Assembly: GCF_000381905.1 (NCBI RefSeq)
Contig: NZ_KB907248.1
Span: 124,001 to 188,000 of the forward strand
Origin: Paenibacillus fonticola DSM 21315
GTDB lineage: Bacteria; Bacillota; Bacilli; Paenibacillales; Paenibacillaceae
DNA: 64,000 nt
Direction of reading: 5' to 3'
Shown: piece after piece, positions 1 to 8,010 of the stretch
Position numbering within the stretch: the stretch's first letter is position 1
Layout: every line of letters begins with the position of its first letter
Translations under genes and position numbers: made by a program
The notes under the pieces: model-generated
Told to the model about the DNA's origin: nothing
The model's input: only the letters and a program-made list of their open reading frames with translations
Database searches by the model: none

Positions 1-105
1 CAATTCGGCTTCCACCCTGGCTTCTTCCCTAGACGCCGGTTCTTCTATCGCCGTTTTCCGTTTTATGGCCTTTCGAGTTTGTACCTGCTCCCTTTCTTCA
101 TCTGA
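1..105 (+). CDS. C-terminal end of an unknown small Phe/Arg/Tyr-rich protein (partial)
   Basis: Frame 1 is open from the window edge to a TGA at 103-105 and gives 34 residues rich in Phe, Arg, Tyr, Pro and Gly (for example FGFHPGFFPRRRFFYRR). A terminator-like hairpin follows 45 bases downstream, which supports a real gene ending here. The composition resembles small secreted or coat-type proteins of Bacillales, but I do not recognise a family. It could be a chance open frame, since only the tail is visible. Confidence 0.4.
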   Translation, partial: QFGFHPGFFPRRRFFYRRFPFYGLSSLYLLPFFI

Positions 106-149
106 TTTATCATTTTTTAGCTGTATCGTGCTGCATTTTTTCTACTGCT

Positions 150-178
150 CCGCTGCCTTCGGCAGCGGCTTTCTTTTG
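150..178 (+). terminator. Rho-independent terminator-like hairpin
   Basis: CCGCTGCC and GGCAGCGG form a perfect 8-bp stem around a TTC loop, followed by a pyrimidine-rich CTTTCTTTT tail. It lies just after the partial gene at the left edge and probably ends its transcript. Confidence 0.55.
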
Positions 179-336
179 CTCAAATTGAAACAACGGCTGA
201 ATATTCACGTATTTTATTGCAAGGAGTTGATTTGTATCGCTTCTGTTCATTTTTCCCGGCCTGCTGGGATTATTCTTTCCTGCATTCGGCACATAATAAA
301 ACCGAGAATTTAAAATCTATAGTTGGAGTGGTAAAA

Positions 337-1182
337 ATGAATCAGGAAATGGAATACGGAAATGATTACAGGTTTATTCCAGCAACGTCAATCAGAAGCG
401 GTATCGGGACTGAGGTACTGCCCGATTTATTATGCTATACCGTCCAGATTGTAAATATCTGCCTTGTTGGGAGTCCGGACACCGAGGATTTTGTTTTAGT
501 AGATGCCGGAATGCCGGGGTCTGCTAATGAGATCATCTCTGTCACAGAAGAACGATATGGCGTCAACAGCCGTCCAAAAGCAATCATTTTGACTCATGGC
601 CATTTTGATCATGTCGGGGGGGTAATTGAACTTGTCAAACATTGGGGAGTTCCGGTCTATGCCCATTCAATGGAGATGCCTTTCCTAACTGGCCAGAAGA
701 GCTACCCGGAACCAGACCCGACAGTTGAAGGGGGCATGGTCGCGAAAATGTCCCCTATGTTCCCTAATGAGCCGATAGACTTAAGGAATAACGCACAATC
801 ATTACCATCTGATGGAACGATCCCTCATATGCCCGGGTTTAGATGGATTCATACGCCGGGACATGCTCCAGGTCATATTTCGTTATTTAGGGAGAAAGAC
901 CGGGCGTTAATCGCCGGGGATGCTTTCGTTACAGTGAAACAGGAGTATCTGTATAAAGTGTTCACTCAGGAACAAGAGATAAGCGGTCCTCCCCGCTATC
1001 TGACGACAGATTGGAAGGCTGCCAAACAATCGGTTATTAAGCTAGCGGCGCTGAAGCCTGCTGCTGCTATTACTGGGCATGGGTTACCTATGTCAGGTGA
1101 ATTGCTTACAACAAGCCTTGAGAAACTTGTTAACGAATTTGATCAGATTGCTGTACCTGAATACGGGAAATATGTAAATTAA
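337..1182 (+). CDS. MBL-fold metallo-hydrolase
   Basis: A 281-residue metallo-beta-lactamase-fold hydrolase. The metal-binding HxHxDH motif is THGHFDHVGG (His87, His89, Asp91, His92). It is followed by the downstream metal ligands in TPGHAPGHISLF, GDAF and the C-terminal ITGHG. There is no signal peptide, so it is probably cytoplasmic. The fold covers lactonases, glyoxalase II-like thioesterases and similar enzymes, and the substrate cannot be told from sequence. The open frame reaches back to 217, but the ATG at 337 follows a GGAGTGG ribosome site and begins MNQEMEYGN, so this start is preferred. It is a single-gene unit with its own terminator. Confidence 0.85.
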   Translation: MNQEMEYGNDYRFIPATSIRSGIGTEVLPDLLCYTVQIVNICLVGSPDTEDFVLVDAGMPGSANEIISVTEERYGVNSRPKAIILTHGHFDHVGGVIELVKHWGVPVYAHSMEMPFLTGQKSYPEPDPTVEGGMVAKMSPMFPNEPIDLRNNAQSLPSDGTIPHMPGFRWIHTPGHAPGHISLFREKDRALIAGDAFVTVKQEYLYKVFTQEQEISGPPRYLTTDWKAAKQSVIKLAALKPAAAITGHGLPMSGELLTTSLEKLVNEFDQIAVPEYGKYVN

Positions 1183-1223
1183 ATTACCATCATTACCTTC
1201 AAGCACATAAGACAAAAAAATAC

Positions 1224-1252
1224 CCTGCAAGCACTTGCCTGCAGGTTTTTTT
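1224..1252 (+). terminator. Rho-independent terminator of the MBL hydrolase gene
   Basis: CCTGCA (1224-1229) pairs with TGCAGG (1240-1245) around a 10-base loop and is followed by seven T residues. It starts about 40 bases after the hydrolase stop codon. Confidence 0.7.
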
Positions 1253-1406
1253 ATAATATACAACTCTTGGTTTTGACAATTGTTGTCTTGGTCTTGATAA
1301 CTCATTAACCTGCCCGATTTAGCACCACGCTTCCAACGGCCCGAAGTGGAACATAGTCCTATACGTTAGGTAAAGAACATGCTTTATCCACATTTTTAAT
1401 ATCCAA

Positions 1407-1967
1407 TTAATTAAATCCGTCTATTAACCATTCTTTGACCCTTAACTCTCTATTGTCGATAGTCCTATACAACATTTGTGGTGTCCATTCCCAGAAGTAT
1501 TTCCCATTTGCTAAGATTAAAGCTTCCAGCCACTCCCCAAAATTCATTGACATAAAATTGAAATCTTGACTTGAATCATTCGTAAAAATACATTTTTCTC
1601 GAGTAGTATCTAAATAAATAGTCCCTGAAGGATAATGGGCAACTGGAATAAGACCTCCACGGATTGTATCAGGCATTAATTCAGAATTTTCGTCAACTTT
1701 ATTTAAGTGATATATTTCGGTGAACTCTCCAAAACCAACGTCAAATAGTTTTGCTCCGTTATGTATACACATAAATTCTACATAATCATTTGGCAGATTA
1801 ACATTATACTTTTTTGATATAAAGTCGATTTCTTCAATCCGGGCGGGTGGATTGAATTCAAATTTCGCAATTTCAAGCTCACCGCCTGATAGTTGAATTA
1901 ATATTTCATTTTTACTATTTGTTCTTTTCCTTAATCCATCTAAAATCGTTTGGAAGTTAAAAAGCAT
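1407..1967 (-). CDS. SMI1/KNR4 (SUKH) family protein, probable toxin immunity protein
   Basis: A 186-residue cytoplasmic protein with the SUKH pattern: a helix then ISKKYNVNLPNDYVEFMCIHNG in the middle, followed by acidic and aromatic beta segments and a C-terminal helix (FGEWLEALILANGKYFWEW). SUKH proteins commonly neutralise nuclease toxins of polymorphic toxin systems, acting in the producer cell. The ATG follows GGAGGAATTTTCTGAG. The ribosome site overlaps the stop codon of a truncated HNH toxin tail immediately upstream, so the two were co-transcribed with the toxin first. Composition is A+T-rich compared with the housekeeping genes of the window, as expected for an accessory gene. The toxin itself is now broken, so this is an orphan immunity gene. 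The immunity role is inferred from family and context. Confidence 0.75.
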   Translation of the reverse strand: MLFNFQTILDGLRKRTNSKNEILIQLSGGELEIAKFEFNPPARIEEIDFISKKYNVNLPNDYVEFMCIHNGAKLFDVGFGEFTEIYHLNKVDENSELMPDTIRGGLIPVAHYPSGTIYLDTTREKCIFTNDSSQDFNFMSMNFGEWLEALILANGKYFWEWTPQMLYRTIDNRELRVKEWLIDGFN

Positions 1968-1982
1968 CTCAGAAAATTCCTC

Positions 1983-2108
1983 CTAATATCCGGCAAACCA
2001 AGACGTATATAATTTATGAATTGCTTTAGGTAATGGGATTAAATTATTGGGATCATTTGTACCCCCATATTCCCTCGGTTGAATAATATGATGTATCTCT
2101 ATTACTGG
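1983..2108 (-). pseudogene. Remnant: C-terminal HNH nuclease tail of a polymorphic toxin
   Basis: Read on the minus strand, 41 codons stay open up to a TAG at 1983-1985. They encode PVIEIHHIIQPREYGG, then TNDPNNLIPLPKAIHKLY, then TSWFAGY. The spacing His-His ... Asn ... His, the GGTNDPNNLIPL segment and the YTSWF end are typical of HNH endonuclease domains at the C-terminus of secreted Bacillales toxins. Three consecutive stop codons precede it, and no N-terminal delivery region or rest of the nuclease is present. The SUKH gene begins within 16 bases downstream, the usual toxin-immunity order. It cannot be a functional toxin as it stands. Confidence 0.7.
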
Positions 2109-2154
2109 TCACTATTACCCGCTAAAAACTACTAATCTATCAAATCCTCTGAAC

Positions 2155-2184
2155 AGAAAAAAAACCCTTGCACAGCAAGGGTTT
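2155..2184 (-). terminator. Terminator of the tRNA pair
   Basis: On the minus strand AAACCCTTGC and GCAAGGGTTT form a 10-bp stem with a 3-base loop, followed by a run of T residues. It lies 11 bases beyond the 3' end of the second tRNA. Confidence 0.8.
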
Positions 2185-2194
2185 CTCTTACGAA

Positions 2195-2268
2195 TGGGCC
2201 CTGAGGGACTTGAACCCCCGACCAGTCGGTTATGAGCCGACCGCTCTAACCAACTGAGCTAAGGGCCC
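2195..2268 (-). tRNA. tRNA with anticodon CAT (elongator Met or lysidine-type Ile2)
   Basis: A 74-base cloverleaf. GGGCCCT pairs with AGGGCCC in the acceptor stem, the D arm is TAGCTCAGTTGG, the anticodon loop CTCATAA has anticodon CAT, and the T arm contains GGTTCAAGTCC. The discriminator is A and no CCA is encoded. CAT is shared by elongator tRNA-Met and by the tRNA-Ile whose C34 is changed to lysidine. The GGGCCCT acceptor resembles known tRNA-Ile(CAT), but sequence alone does not settle the charge. It is transcribed after the initiator tRNA. Confidence 0.9.
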
Positions 2269-2286
2269 GAACGGAGCAACAATAAA

Positions 2287-2360
<74 letters not shown>

Positions 2361-2427
2361 TCAGTAAATAGCGACAAGTAATAATATACACCATAACGAC
2401 TCATGTTGTCAAGGAGTTAACCAAAAA

Positions 2428-2592
2428 TTATGGAATAAAACGAACGCCATATTTTCCTTTGCGGGAACGGAATATTTCCACCTCTCTCATTTCATCAAAA
2501 CCGTAAATCCACCCGTCTTGAACGAGTCTTTTCGCCAAACAGCCTGCTTGAAATTTTGTTCTGTATAATTTATTGAAATAAACCCATCTCAT
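2428..2592 (-). CDS. Small basic protein of unknown function
   Basis: A 54-residue ORF beginning MRWVYFNKLYRTKFQAGCLA and ending KGKYGVRFIP. It is rich in Lys, Arg and aromatic residues and has no membrane segment. The ATG at 2592 has an AGGA element about 13 bases upstream; a TTG at 2613 would add seven residues. It sits alone between the terminator of the solute-binding protein operon and the tRNA pair. The even composition and clear amphipathic helix (FQAGCLAKRLVQDGW) argue for a real gene, but I do not recognise a family. Confidence 0.5.
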   Translation of the reverse strand: MRWVYFNKLYRTKFQAGCLAKRLVQDGWIYGFDEMREVEIFRSRKGKYGVRFIP

Positions 2593-2660
2593 TCTGCCGT
2601 TCCTGCCCTTCAATATTTTGTAGATGAACCATTACATCTATAGAATACCCAACAACGCCA

Positions 2661-2691
2661 AAAAAAAAATCCCACCGGAAAAAATCCGGTG
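2661..2691 (-). terminator. Terminator of the five-gene exporter operon
   Basis: On the minus strand CACCGGA and TCCGGTG pair around a T-rich loop, followed by nine T residues. It lies 25 bases after the stop of the solute-binding protein gene, the last gene of the operon. Confidence 0.8.
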
Positions 2692-2715
2692 AGAAAACAT
2701 CGTTAATCCATAACA

Positions 2716-4218
2716 TTACTCCATCGTATAGGGCGTTCCATCCTCATTAAATTGAGTTTTAGGATTTTTCTTTAATTCCATCAGCATTTTATTGCCCTTC
2801 TCTTCCCATTCCTTAAGCGCTTCTGTGATTGACTTTTTGTTCTCCAGCACTTCTTGAAAAAGAGGTCTTCCGGCATTGGTAATTCCGAAAAGCCCAGGCA
2901 TATCCCTCATCAGCTTCTCTTCCGCGGGGCTTGCTGGCGGTGTCGGCTTCAACTGATAAAACGCCTCGATATTGTACGTTTGACCTGCTTTAGGTGTAAT
3001 ATAAGATTTACGGGATACCATCTCATAAGAATTGCTGCGCGATCTCAGCTTGGCAAATTCTTCTCCATTTACAAATTTAATAAAATCCCAGGCAGCTTCT
3101 GCATTTGGTGCCGTACTGTTGATCGAGAACGTATTCCCAATCCAAATATTCCCGCCAATGTCCGGTTTCTCTGCATGAACAGGCACCGTTACAATATCCC
3201 AGCTAACTGGCTTGAAATCTTTGATTCTGTCCGCATTATTGTTCGCCTCGACAATCTCGTTAACATAGTAGCTTTCGCCAATTAACATCGCTACTCTCCC
3301 CGACAGGAATAAATCCTCATTGATTGGATTATAGCTCTGGCTCGAATAGGCATCATCCATATTCATGTTCAGTGAATTTGGAATAATGTTGTCCATAGCC
3401 AGCTTGCTGACCGCCTCCCATATTCTTTGCCACTGTGGCGAGTTAACCGTCATTAGCTCAGCCTTATCATCGTACATTTTTAGCTGAAGTGTAGGTATAT
3501 AAGTATTGTTCATATCCCAATATGGATCGCTGTACCGATATCTATTGAAAGAAAAGCCATATATCAGGTCTTTACCTTCCCCTTTAGAAAGCAGACGGGC
3601 TTTTTCAAACACTTCATCCCAGGTCATGCCATCCGTCGGCGGATCAATTCCCGCAGCTGCGAACATGTCTTTATTATAATAAAGCGCAGAGGAGCTGAAG
3701 GAAGGAGACAAACCGTATAGTTGGTTATCCCCGTTTATTTCTTTCAAACTCTCAATGACAGACGGCACGATGTCTGATGTATCAAATTTATCCTCCTGAA
3801 TCATCGGATCAAGCGGCTTTAGCAAATTTTCTTCAGCAAGCCGTTTAAGCGTTGTAGTATCCGCAATGACAATATCAACCGGATTGTTGCTGGTCATTAA
3901 CTTCTTCATCCCCTCATAATAATCCGGTGCTACGTAAGGTCCCGCGTCGTAATCTCTATACTTATATTCAGAGGAATCCACCGCAGGAACAATTTCGATC
4001 CTCACATTGTTATTGAACTCGTAAATATCAGTATATTGCTGGCGGAACCAGGAATCATCATTGGATCCGTACATCATGCCGATCCGCAGCACTTTCTGCT
4101 CTTTGCTATCCGTTCCTTTATTGGGGCTGCTGCACCCTGCCATTAATCCTACAGCCAAGCTTGCTACCAAAGTGAAGGTTACTATTTTTTTAAGTTTGCC
4201 ACTGTACCTGCTGTTCAT
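2716..4218 (-). CDS. Extracellular solute-binding lipoprotein (sugar-type ABC family)
   Basis: A 500-residue lipoprotein. Lys-rich N-terminus, hydrophobic stretch and lipobox LMAGC put the lipidated Cys at about 29. A Ser/Lys linker follows, then a family-1-type extracellular solute-binding fold (LYGLSPSFSSSALYYNKDMF, AAWDFIKFVNGEEFAKL). Such proteins normally bind sugars or peptides outside the membrane and feed importers. Here the ATG overlaps the stop of the preceding AbrB-fused ATPase (ATGA), so it is translationally coupled to an FtsX-type exporter and no importer permease is nearby. It may act as a sensor or ligand-binding partner of that complex; this is inference. It is the last gene before the terminator at 2661-2691. 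Confidence 0.85.
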   Translation of the reverse strand: MNSRYSGKLKKIVTFTLVASLAVGLMAGCSSPNKGTDSKEQKVLRIGMMYGSNDDSWFRQQYTDIYEFNNNVRIEIVPAVDSSEYKYRDYDAGPYVAPDYYEGMKKLMTSNNPVDIVIADTTTLKRLAEENLLKPLDPMIQEDKFDTSDIVPSVIESLKEINGDNQLYGLSPSFSSSALYYNKDMFAAAGIDPPTDGMTWDEVFEKARLLSKGEGKDLIYGFSFNRYRYSDPYWDMNNTYIPTLQLKMYDDKAELMTVNSPQWQRIWEAVSKLAMDNIIPNSLNMNMDDAYSSQSYNPINEDLFLSGRVAMLIGESYYVNEIVEANNNADRIKDFKPVSWDIVTVPVHAEKPDIGGNIWIGNTFSINSTAPNAEAAWDFIKFVNGEEFAKLRSRSNSYEMVSRKSYITPKAGQTYNIEAFYQLKPTPPASPAEEKLMRDMPGLFGITNAGRPLFQEVLENKKSITEALKEWEEKGNKMLMELKKNPKTQFNEDGTPYTME

Positions 4219-5117
4219 TTATTTTCCCCCTCTAATGGTTTTGGTGCAGTAATCACAATTTTATCCCCATCAAATTCCATGCTGGCTCTGCCGCCAATGC
4301 CGACGGCCTCCAAATATTCCTTCGGAACTTGAAGCCGGCCGACACGGTCGACGACGACGAAAGCTTCGTGAACCTCCTGAAGCCCGCCCTGCTGCCCAAA
4401 CCCGGACTCACCTTCTGCCTGATCCAAATTCGGATTCCGCTTTATGAACTCCGTGCTCGTCAAGCCGTCCCGAATAGCTACAACCCGGTCTACCTTACCA
4501 GCTAATTCGAGATCATGTGTAACGATCACAATAGTGATGCCCAGCTCTTTGTTCACATCCCTGAAAATCCGCATAATCTGATCAGATGTCGCTGTATCGA
4601 CCGAGCCTGTCGGTTCATCCGCCAGCAGCATCTTCGGCCGGTTCGATAGCGAGATCGCTATGGCGACACGCTGCTGCTCCCCCCCGGACAATTGATGCAG
4701 CTTATTGTGCATACGGTGTTTCAGGCCTACCCACTCTAACAGCTGCTTCGCATAGTCACGATCCAGCTTGCCGGACAGCAGCATCGGCATTTCGACATTT
4801 TCCAGCGCCGTCAAGTACGGGAGCAGGTTGCGCGCATTGTTTTGCCATACAAAACCAACGGTGTTGCGTTTGTACTCCACTAATTGATCATCCTGGATTT
4901 TGAGCAGATCCCAGCCCCCGACGGATACTTGCCCTGCGGAAGGCCGGTCCAGGCCGCCCAGAATATTGAGCAGCGTCGATTTTCCGCTGCCGCTATTCCC
5001 GATAATTGCCATCATTTCGCCCTGCTCCACCGTCAAATTCAAGCCTTGAAGAGCGACGACCTCGATGTCCTCCGTTTTAAATATTTTCACTAGTCCTTCA
5101 CAATGAATCATCGTCAT
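4215..5117 (-). CDS. ABC transporter ATPase with C-terminal AbrB-like domain
   Basis: A 300-residue protein. Residues about 1-220 form a LolD/MacB-type nucleotide-binding domain with Walker A GNSGSGKST, signature LSGGEQQRVAIAIS, Walker B MLLADEPTGS and the switch histidine in VTHD. After a Gly/Gln-rich linker, residues about 250-290 (VVVDRVGRLQVPKEYLEAVG, then IGGRASMEFDGDKIVITAP) match the swapped-hairpin AbrB/SpoVT fold in pattern: a DxxGRxxxPK(E) start, then G..AxxEF..D.I.I. That fold usually binds DNA or mediates dimerisation. Fusion to an exporter ATPase is unusual. One base separates it from the permease gene and it overlaps the solute-binding gene by four. It should energise the FtsX permease at the membrane. 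Confidence 0.85.
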   Translation of the reverse strand: MTMIHCEGLVKIFKTEDIEVVALQGLNLTVEQGEMMAIIGNSGSGKSTLLNILGGLDRPSAGQVSVGGWDLLKIQDDQLVEYKRNTVGFVWQNNARNLLPYLTALENVEMPMLLSGKLDRDYAKQLLEWVGLKHRMHNKLHQLSGGEQQRVAIAISLSNRPKMLLADEPTGSVDTATSDQIMRIFRDVNKELGITIVIVTHDLELAGKVDRVVAIRDGLTSTEFIKRNPNLDQAEGESGFGQQGGLQEVHEAFVVVDRVGRLQVPKEYLEAVGIGGRASMEFDGDKIVITAPKPLEGENK

Positions 5118-5118
5118 T

Positions 5119-8010
5119 TTAGCGCTCCTCTCCCATCTTCACAGCCTGATGCACGCGAAGACGCCGAATTTGCCAGAACAGCAAGCCTGCTCCCGTAGCG
5201 AGCATGACGAGTACAACTACATAAAGCTGAAGAGTATCCTTTGAATCGAAAATAATCCGGAACGGCGGCACTTGTGTTGTTACATTGTCTGCCGTTTGCA
5301 GGAACGGCAAATACAGCTTGCCAACCACTTTTCCTATCGTAATGCCAAGCACGATGGACAGCCCGGCAGTAAGTATTTGCTCGGCTAACAGCATCGATGT
5401 CAGCTGTCTGCGCGATAGGCCCATGGCCCGCAAAATACCGAACTGTACAACCCGTCCAGACAAGTTAAAGAACCAGTAAAGGATATAGCCGATCAGTGAC
5501 ACGATAACGGAAACTAAAAATCCTAGGCTGAGAATACCAAAAACCCCGCCGCGAGTAGGATGCTTCCTCTGAACATCCAGCTCACTGCCCACGTCCTCTA
5601 ACGAGTAAAGCTCGATTTCTTTCTCCTTCAACTTCTCGATCATAGGAACAATCTTTGCGCCTTCCTTCACCTTAAGCCATACCTGGTATGGGATGAGCGG
5701 CAACTGATCATTGATATAATCCAAATTCGTAACAATAAAAGGTCTCTCGTCCGGATACTGACTTGGCCAATAAGGCACGATACCGTACACGGCCAATTCA
5801 ATGACTCCATCCGTTAAAGATACCGAGAAAGTGTCGCCTTGCTTTAGTTTATATTTCTCAGCAAAATTTGACGGGATAATTGCAGCAGCTTCATTCATTC
5901 CCAGCAAATTCAAATAATGATTTGGATGTACCGGGAACAGATCATTTCGGAACCACGCCACTTCTGAAAAATCGATATTATCGATACCCATCAACGTACC
6001 TTGGCCCGCCGATCGGCCCGACACAATGATGTTCCCCTTCGTTTGCAACACGCGGGCCGCATGCTCGACCCCCTCCAGCTCCCGGAAAGCCTGAAATGGC
6101 GGCTCTTCATTATATACGATCTTGGCGGGCGGAGTATTACCGCCAGGACCTCCACCAGGACCACCTCCCGCACCTGGATTTCCTCCTTGCTGCCCACCGC
6201 CTTGACCGCCGCCCTGTCCTTGTGACGGAGGCTTTGTCGTCTTTTCAGGAGTTCCGGTCCAAACCGCCTGCATGATGACATCGGTCCCATACTTATAAAG
6301 CGTTCGTTCTGTGGAGTTAATGTCAATCGTACGGGCCGCGGAAGCATTATAAACCCCGAGCCCCAGCGTCAGTACGAGCAAAATCATTAGCGGATAATAA
6401 GAGCTTGCTGAACGTGATAGCTGCGTCAAACTTAAATAATACGGAACAGGCAGCCATTTTTTCCCTGCCCAGCCGATCAATTTCAATATCCAAGGAAAAA
6501 GCCGCAGAAAAAAGAGACCGATCGCAAAGATAGCGATAGCAGGCACAAAGAACAGAAATGGTTGAACCTGCAGCTCATCCGTCGTCATTTCCGTCTGAAA
6601 TGTAATCATTTGCCGATCCAAGAACAGGTAATAGCCATATCCGGCTATCCCCAGCAAAATGACATCCATGAAATATCGCTGCCACCACGGCTTCCGGTCG
6701 GAACGGGCCTGTTTCTGCTTGGCATTGACGATGGAGGACCTGGCATACGAAATCGCCGGAAGCAGCGTGGCCAGTATAGCGATAACAACTGCCGCTCCTC
6801 CCAACGCGATCGCATCCATATTAAATCCGACAGGTATCGATTTCCGGTTGACGAAGGTGAGAAATCCGTCCGCCGACCCGATACTTTTAGACATAAACCA
6901 CCCCAACAATGGACCGATAACGATTGCCGCCAATCCAAGCAGCAGCCCCTCCAGCAAATAGATGAACACGATTTGCTTGGTGGAGGCTCCCCTGCTCCGC
7001 AATACAGCGATGTCGCTTTGCTGCTTATCCAGCGATTGCCGCGCATTCATCACGATATAATAGAACACCATGGCGATCATCGGGGCGGCCAGCGTGAAGA
7101 GCAGCGTCTGCATTTGCAAGCTTTGCTTGCGGAAATCATTTAGCAGATTGCCAAACGAAATGTCCACTTTAGTATCCTTCAGCTTCTGATATAGCTCCAC
7201 GTTCAGGCGATCCAGTGTATTTTGCAGCGGCGTCAACTGACTCGTCTTTATCTCGCTAAGATCAAACGCGTAATACCATCCAGAATTGTGAAGCGGAACG
7301 GATAGCTGTTTTAACAAGCCATCGTTAAATGCTATGTCGCTGATGAAAAACTGGTTCATCATGCCTTCGAAGCCTTGATACCAATAAGGATCAGTCTCTT
7401 GAGACGGCTGGAATGTGCCGACGATCTTCACTTTGAGCGTTAAATCAGGCTTGCCGCTCACCGGGTATTCCATCACTGCACCGACATGCAAGTCCTGACG
7501 GAACATCGCTTCTTCCAGCATCAAAGCTTCAACGAATTCATTGTCAACCCGGTCCGTAAACATATTTCCGTTAGTTACGGAAATATGCTCTGCCAAGCCG
7601 CTCATCGAGACGATCGTCATCGCTCGTTTACGGCTCGCGTCCACCTTGGAAGGATCCTGAGGATACACATCCGACGCACGGATCGAGCGGGAATTGACGG
7701 ATGTCTGCTGCGGGAAACCAATTTCCTCGGGCACATCATTGACAATATACGAGTGAACAGCCTCCAAGCCTGCAAAATCAGTCTTCGCGCCGCCACCCGC
7801 CTGATAACTCATCAACAAAGAGCCTGCCGGCAAGCCTTTGCTTTCTTCCTTTAAAGATTTCGTGACCACTCGCTTTAATGCGCCGTCCGAGTACATCGGA
7901 ATACTTACCGTAAATGAGACGGCGACGACGAGTCCTAATAACGTACTTAGCGTCAGCCATTTCGTGTTCCACATTTTGCGGAACAACAGGCGTAATAAAG
8001 GCACACCCAT
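5119..8010 (-). CDS. Large FtsX/MacB-type ABC transporter permease
   Basis: A 963-residue membrane protein. One N-terminal membrane segment (residues about 17-38) is followed by a long extracytoplasmic region. An FtsX-like helix set lies around 300-430, further membrane segments around 450-560, a second extracytoplasmic region, and a C-terminal three-helix FtsX domain around 830-955 with the motif FGILRAMGLSRRQL. A low-complexity Gly/Gln/Pro stretch lies at about 594-625 in the second outer region. Such permeases transmit ATPase motion to outer domains (mechanotransmission) and export lipids, peptides or toxins, or control hydrolases. Its stop and start nearly touch its neighbours, so it belongs to one complex with them. 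The substrate is unknown. Confidence 0.85.
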   Translation of the reverse strand: MGVPLLRLLFRKMWNTKWLTLSTLLGLVVAVSFTVSIPMYSDGALKRVVTKSLKEESKGLPAGSLLMSYQAGGGAKTDFAGLEAVHSYIVNDVPEEIGFPQQTSVNSRSIRASDVYPQDPSKVDASRKRAMTIVSMSGLAEHISVTNGNMFTDRVDNEFVEALMLEEAMFRQDLHVGAVMEYPVSGKPDLTLKVKIVGTFQPSQETDPYWYQGFEGMMNQFFISDIAFNDGLLKQLSVPLHNSGWYYAFDLSEIKTSQLTPLQNTLDRLNVELYQKLKDTKVDISFGNLLNDFRKQSLQMQTLLFTLAAPMIAMVFYYIVMNARQSLDKQQSDIAVLRSRGASTKQIVFIYLLEGLLLGLAAIVIGPLLGWFMSKSIGSADGFLTFVNRKSIPVGFNMDAIALGGAAVVIAILATLLPAISYARSSIVNAKQKQARSDRKPWWQRYFMDVILLGIAGYGYYLFLDRQMITFQTEMTTDELQVQPFLFFVPAIAIFAIGLFFLRLFPWILKLIGWAGKKWLPVPYYLSLTQLSRSASSYYPLMILLVLTLGLGVYNASAARTIDINSTERTLYKYGTDVIMQAVWTGTPEKTTKPPSQGQGGGQGGGQQGGNPGAGGGPGGGPGGNTPPAKIVYNEEPPFQAFRELEGVEHAARVLQTKGNIIVSGRSAGQGTLMGIDNIDFSEVAWFRNDLFPVHPNHYLNLLGMNEAAAIIPSNFAEKYKLKQGDTFSVSLTDGVIELAVYGIVPYWPSQYPDERPFIVTNLDYINDQLPLIPYQVWLKVKEGAKIVPMIEKLKEKEIELYSLEDVGSELDVQRKHPTRGGVFGILSLGFLVSVIVSLIGYILYWFFNLSGRVVQFGILRAMGLSRRQLTSMLLAEQILTAGLSIVLGITIGKVVGKLYLPFLQTADNVTTQVPPFRIIFDSKDTLQLYVVVLVMLATGAGLLFWQIRRLRVHQAVKMGEER

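Noticed and set aside
1093-1305. 70-codon minus-strand frame over the end of the MBL hydrolase gene
   Set aside because: It reads through the hydrolase terminator hairpin and the 3' end of that gene on the opposite strand.
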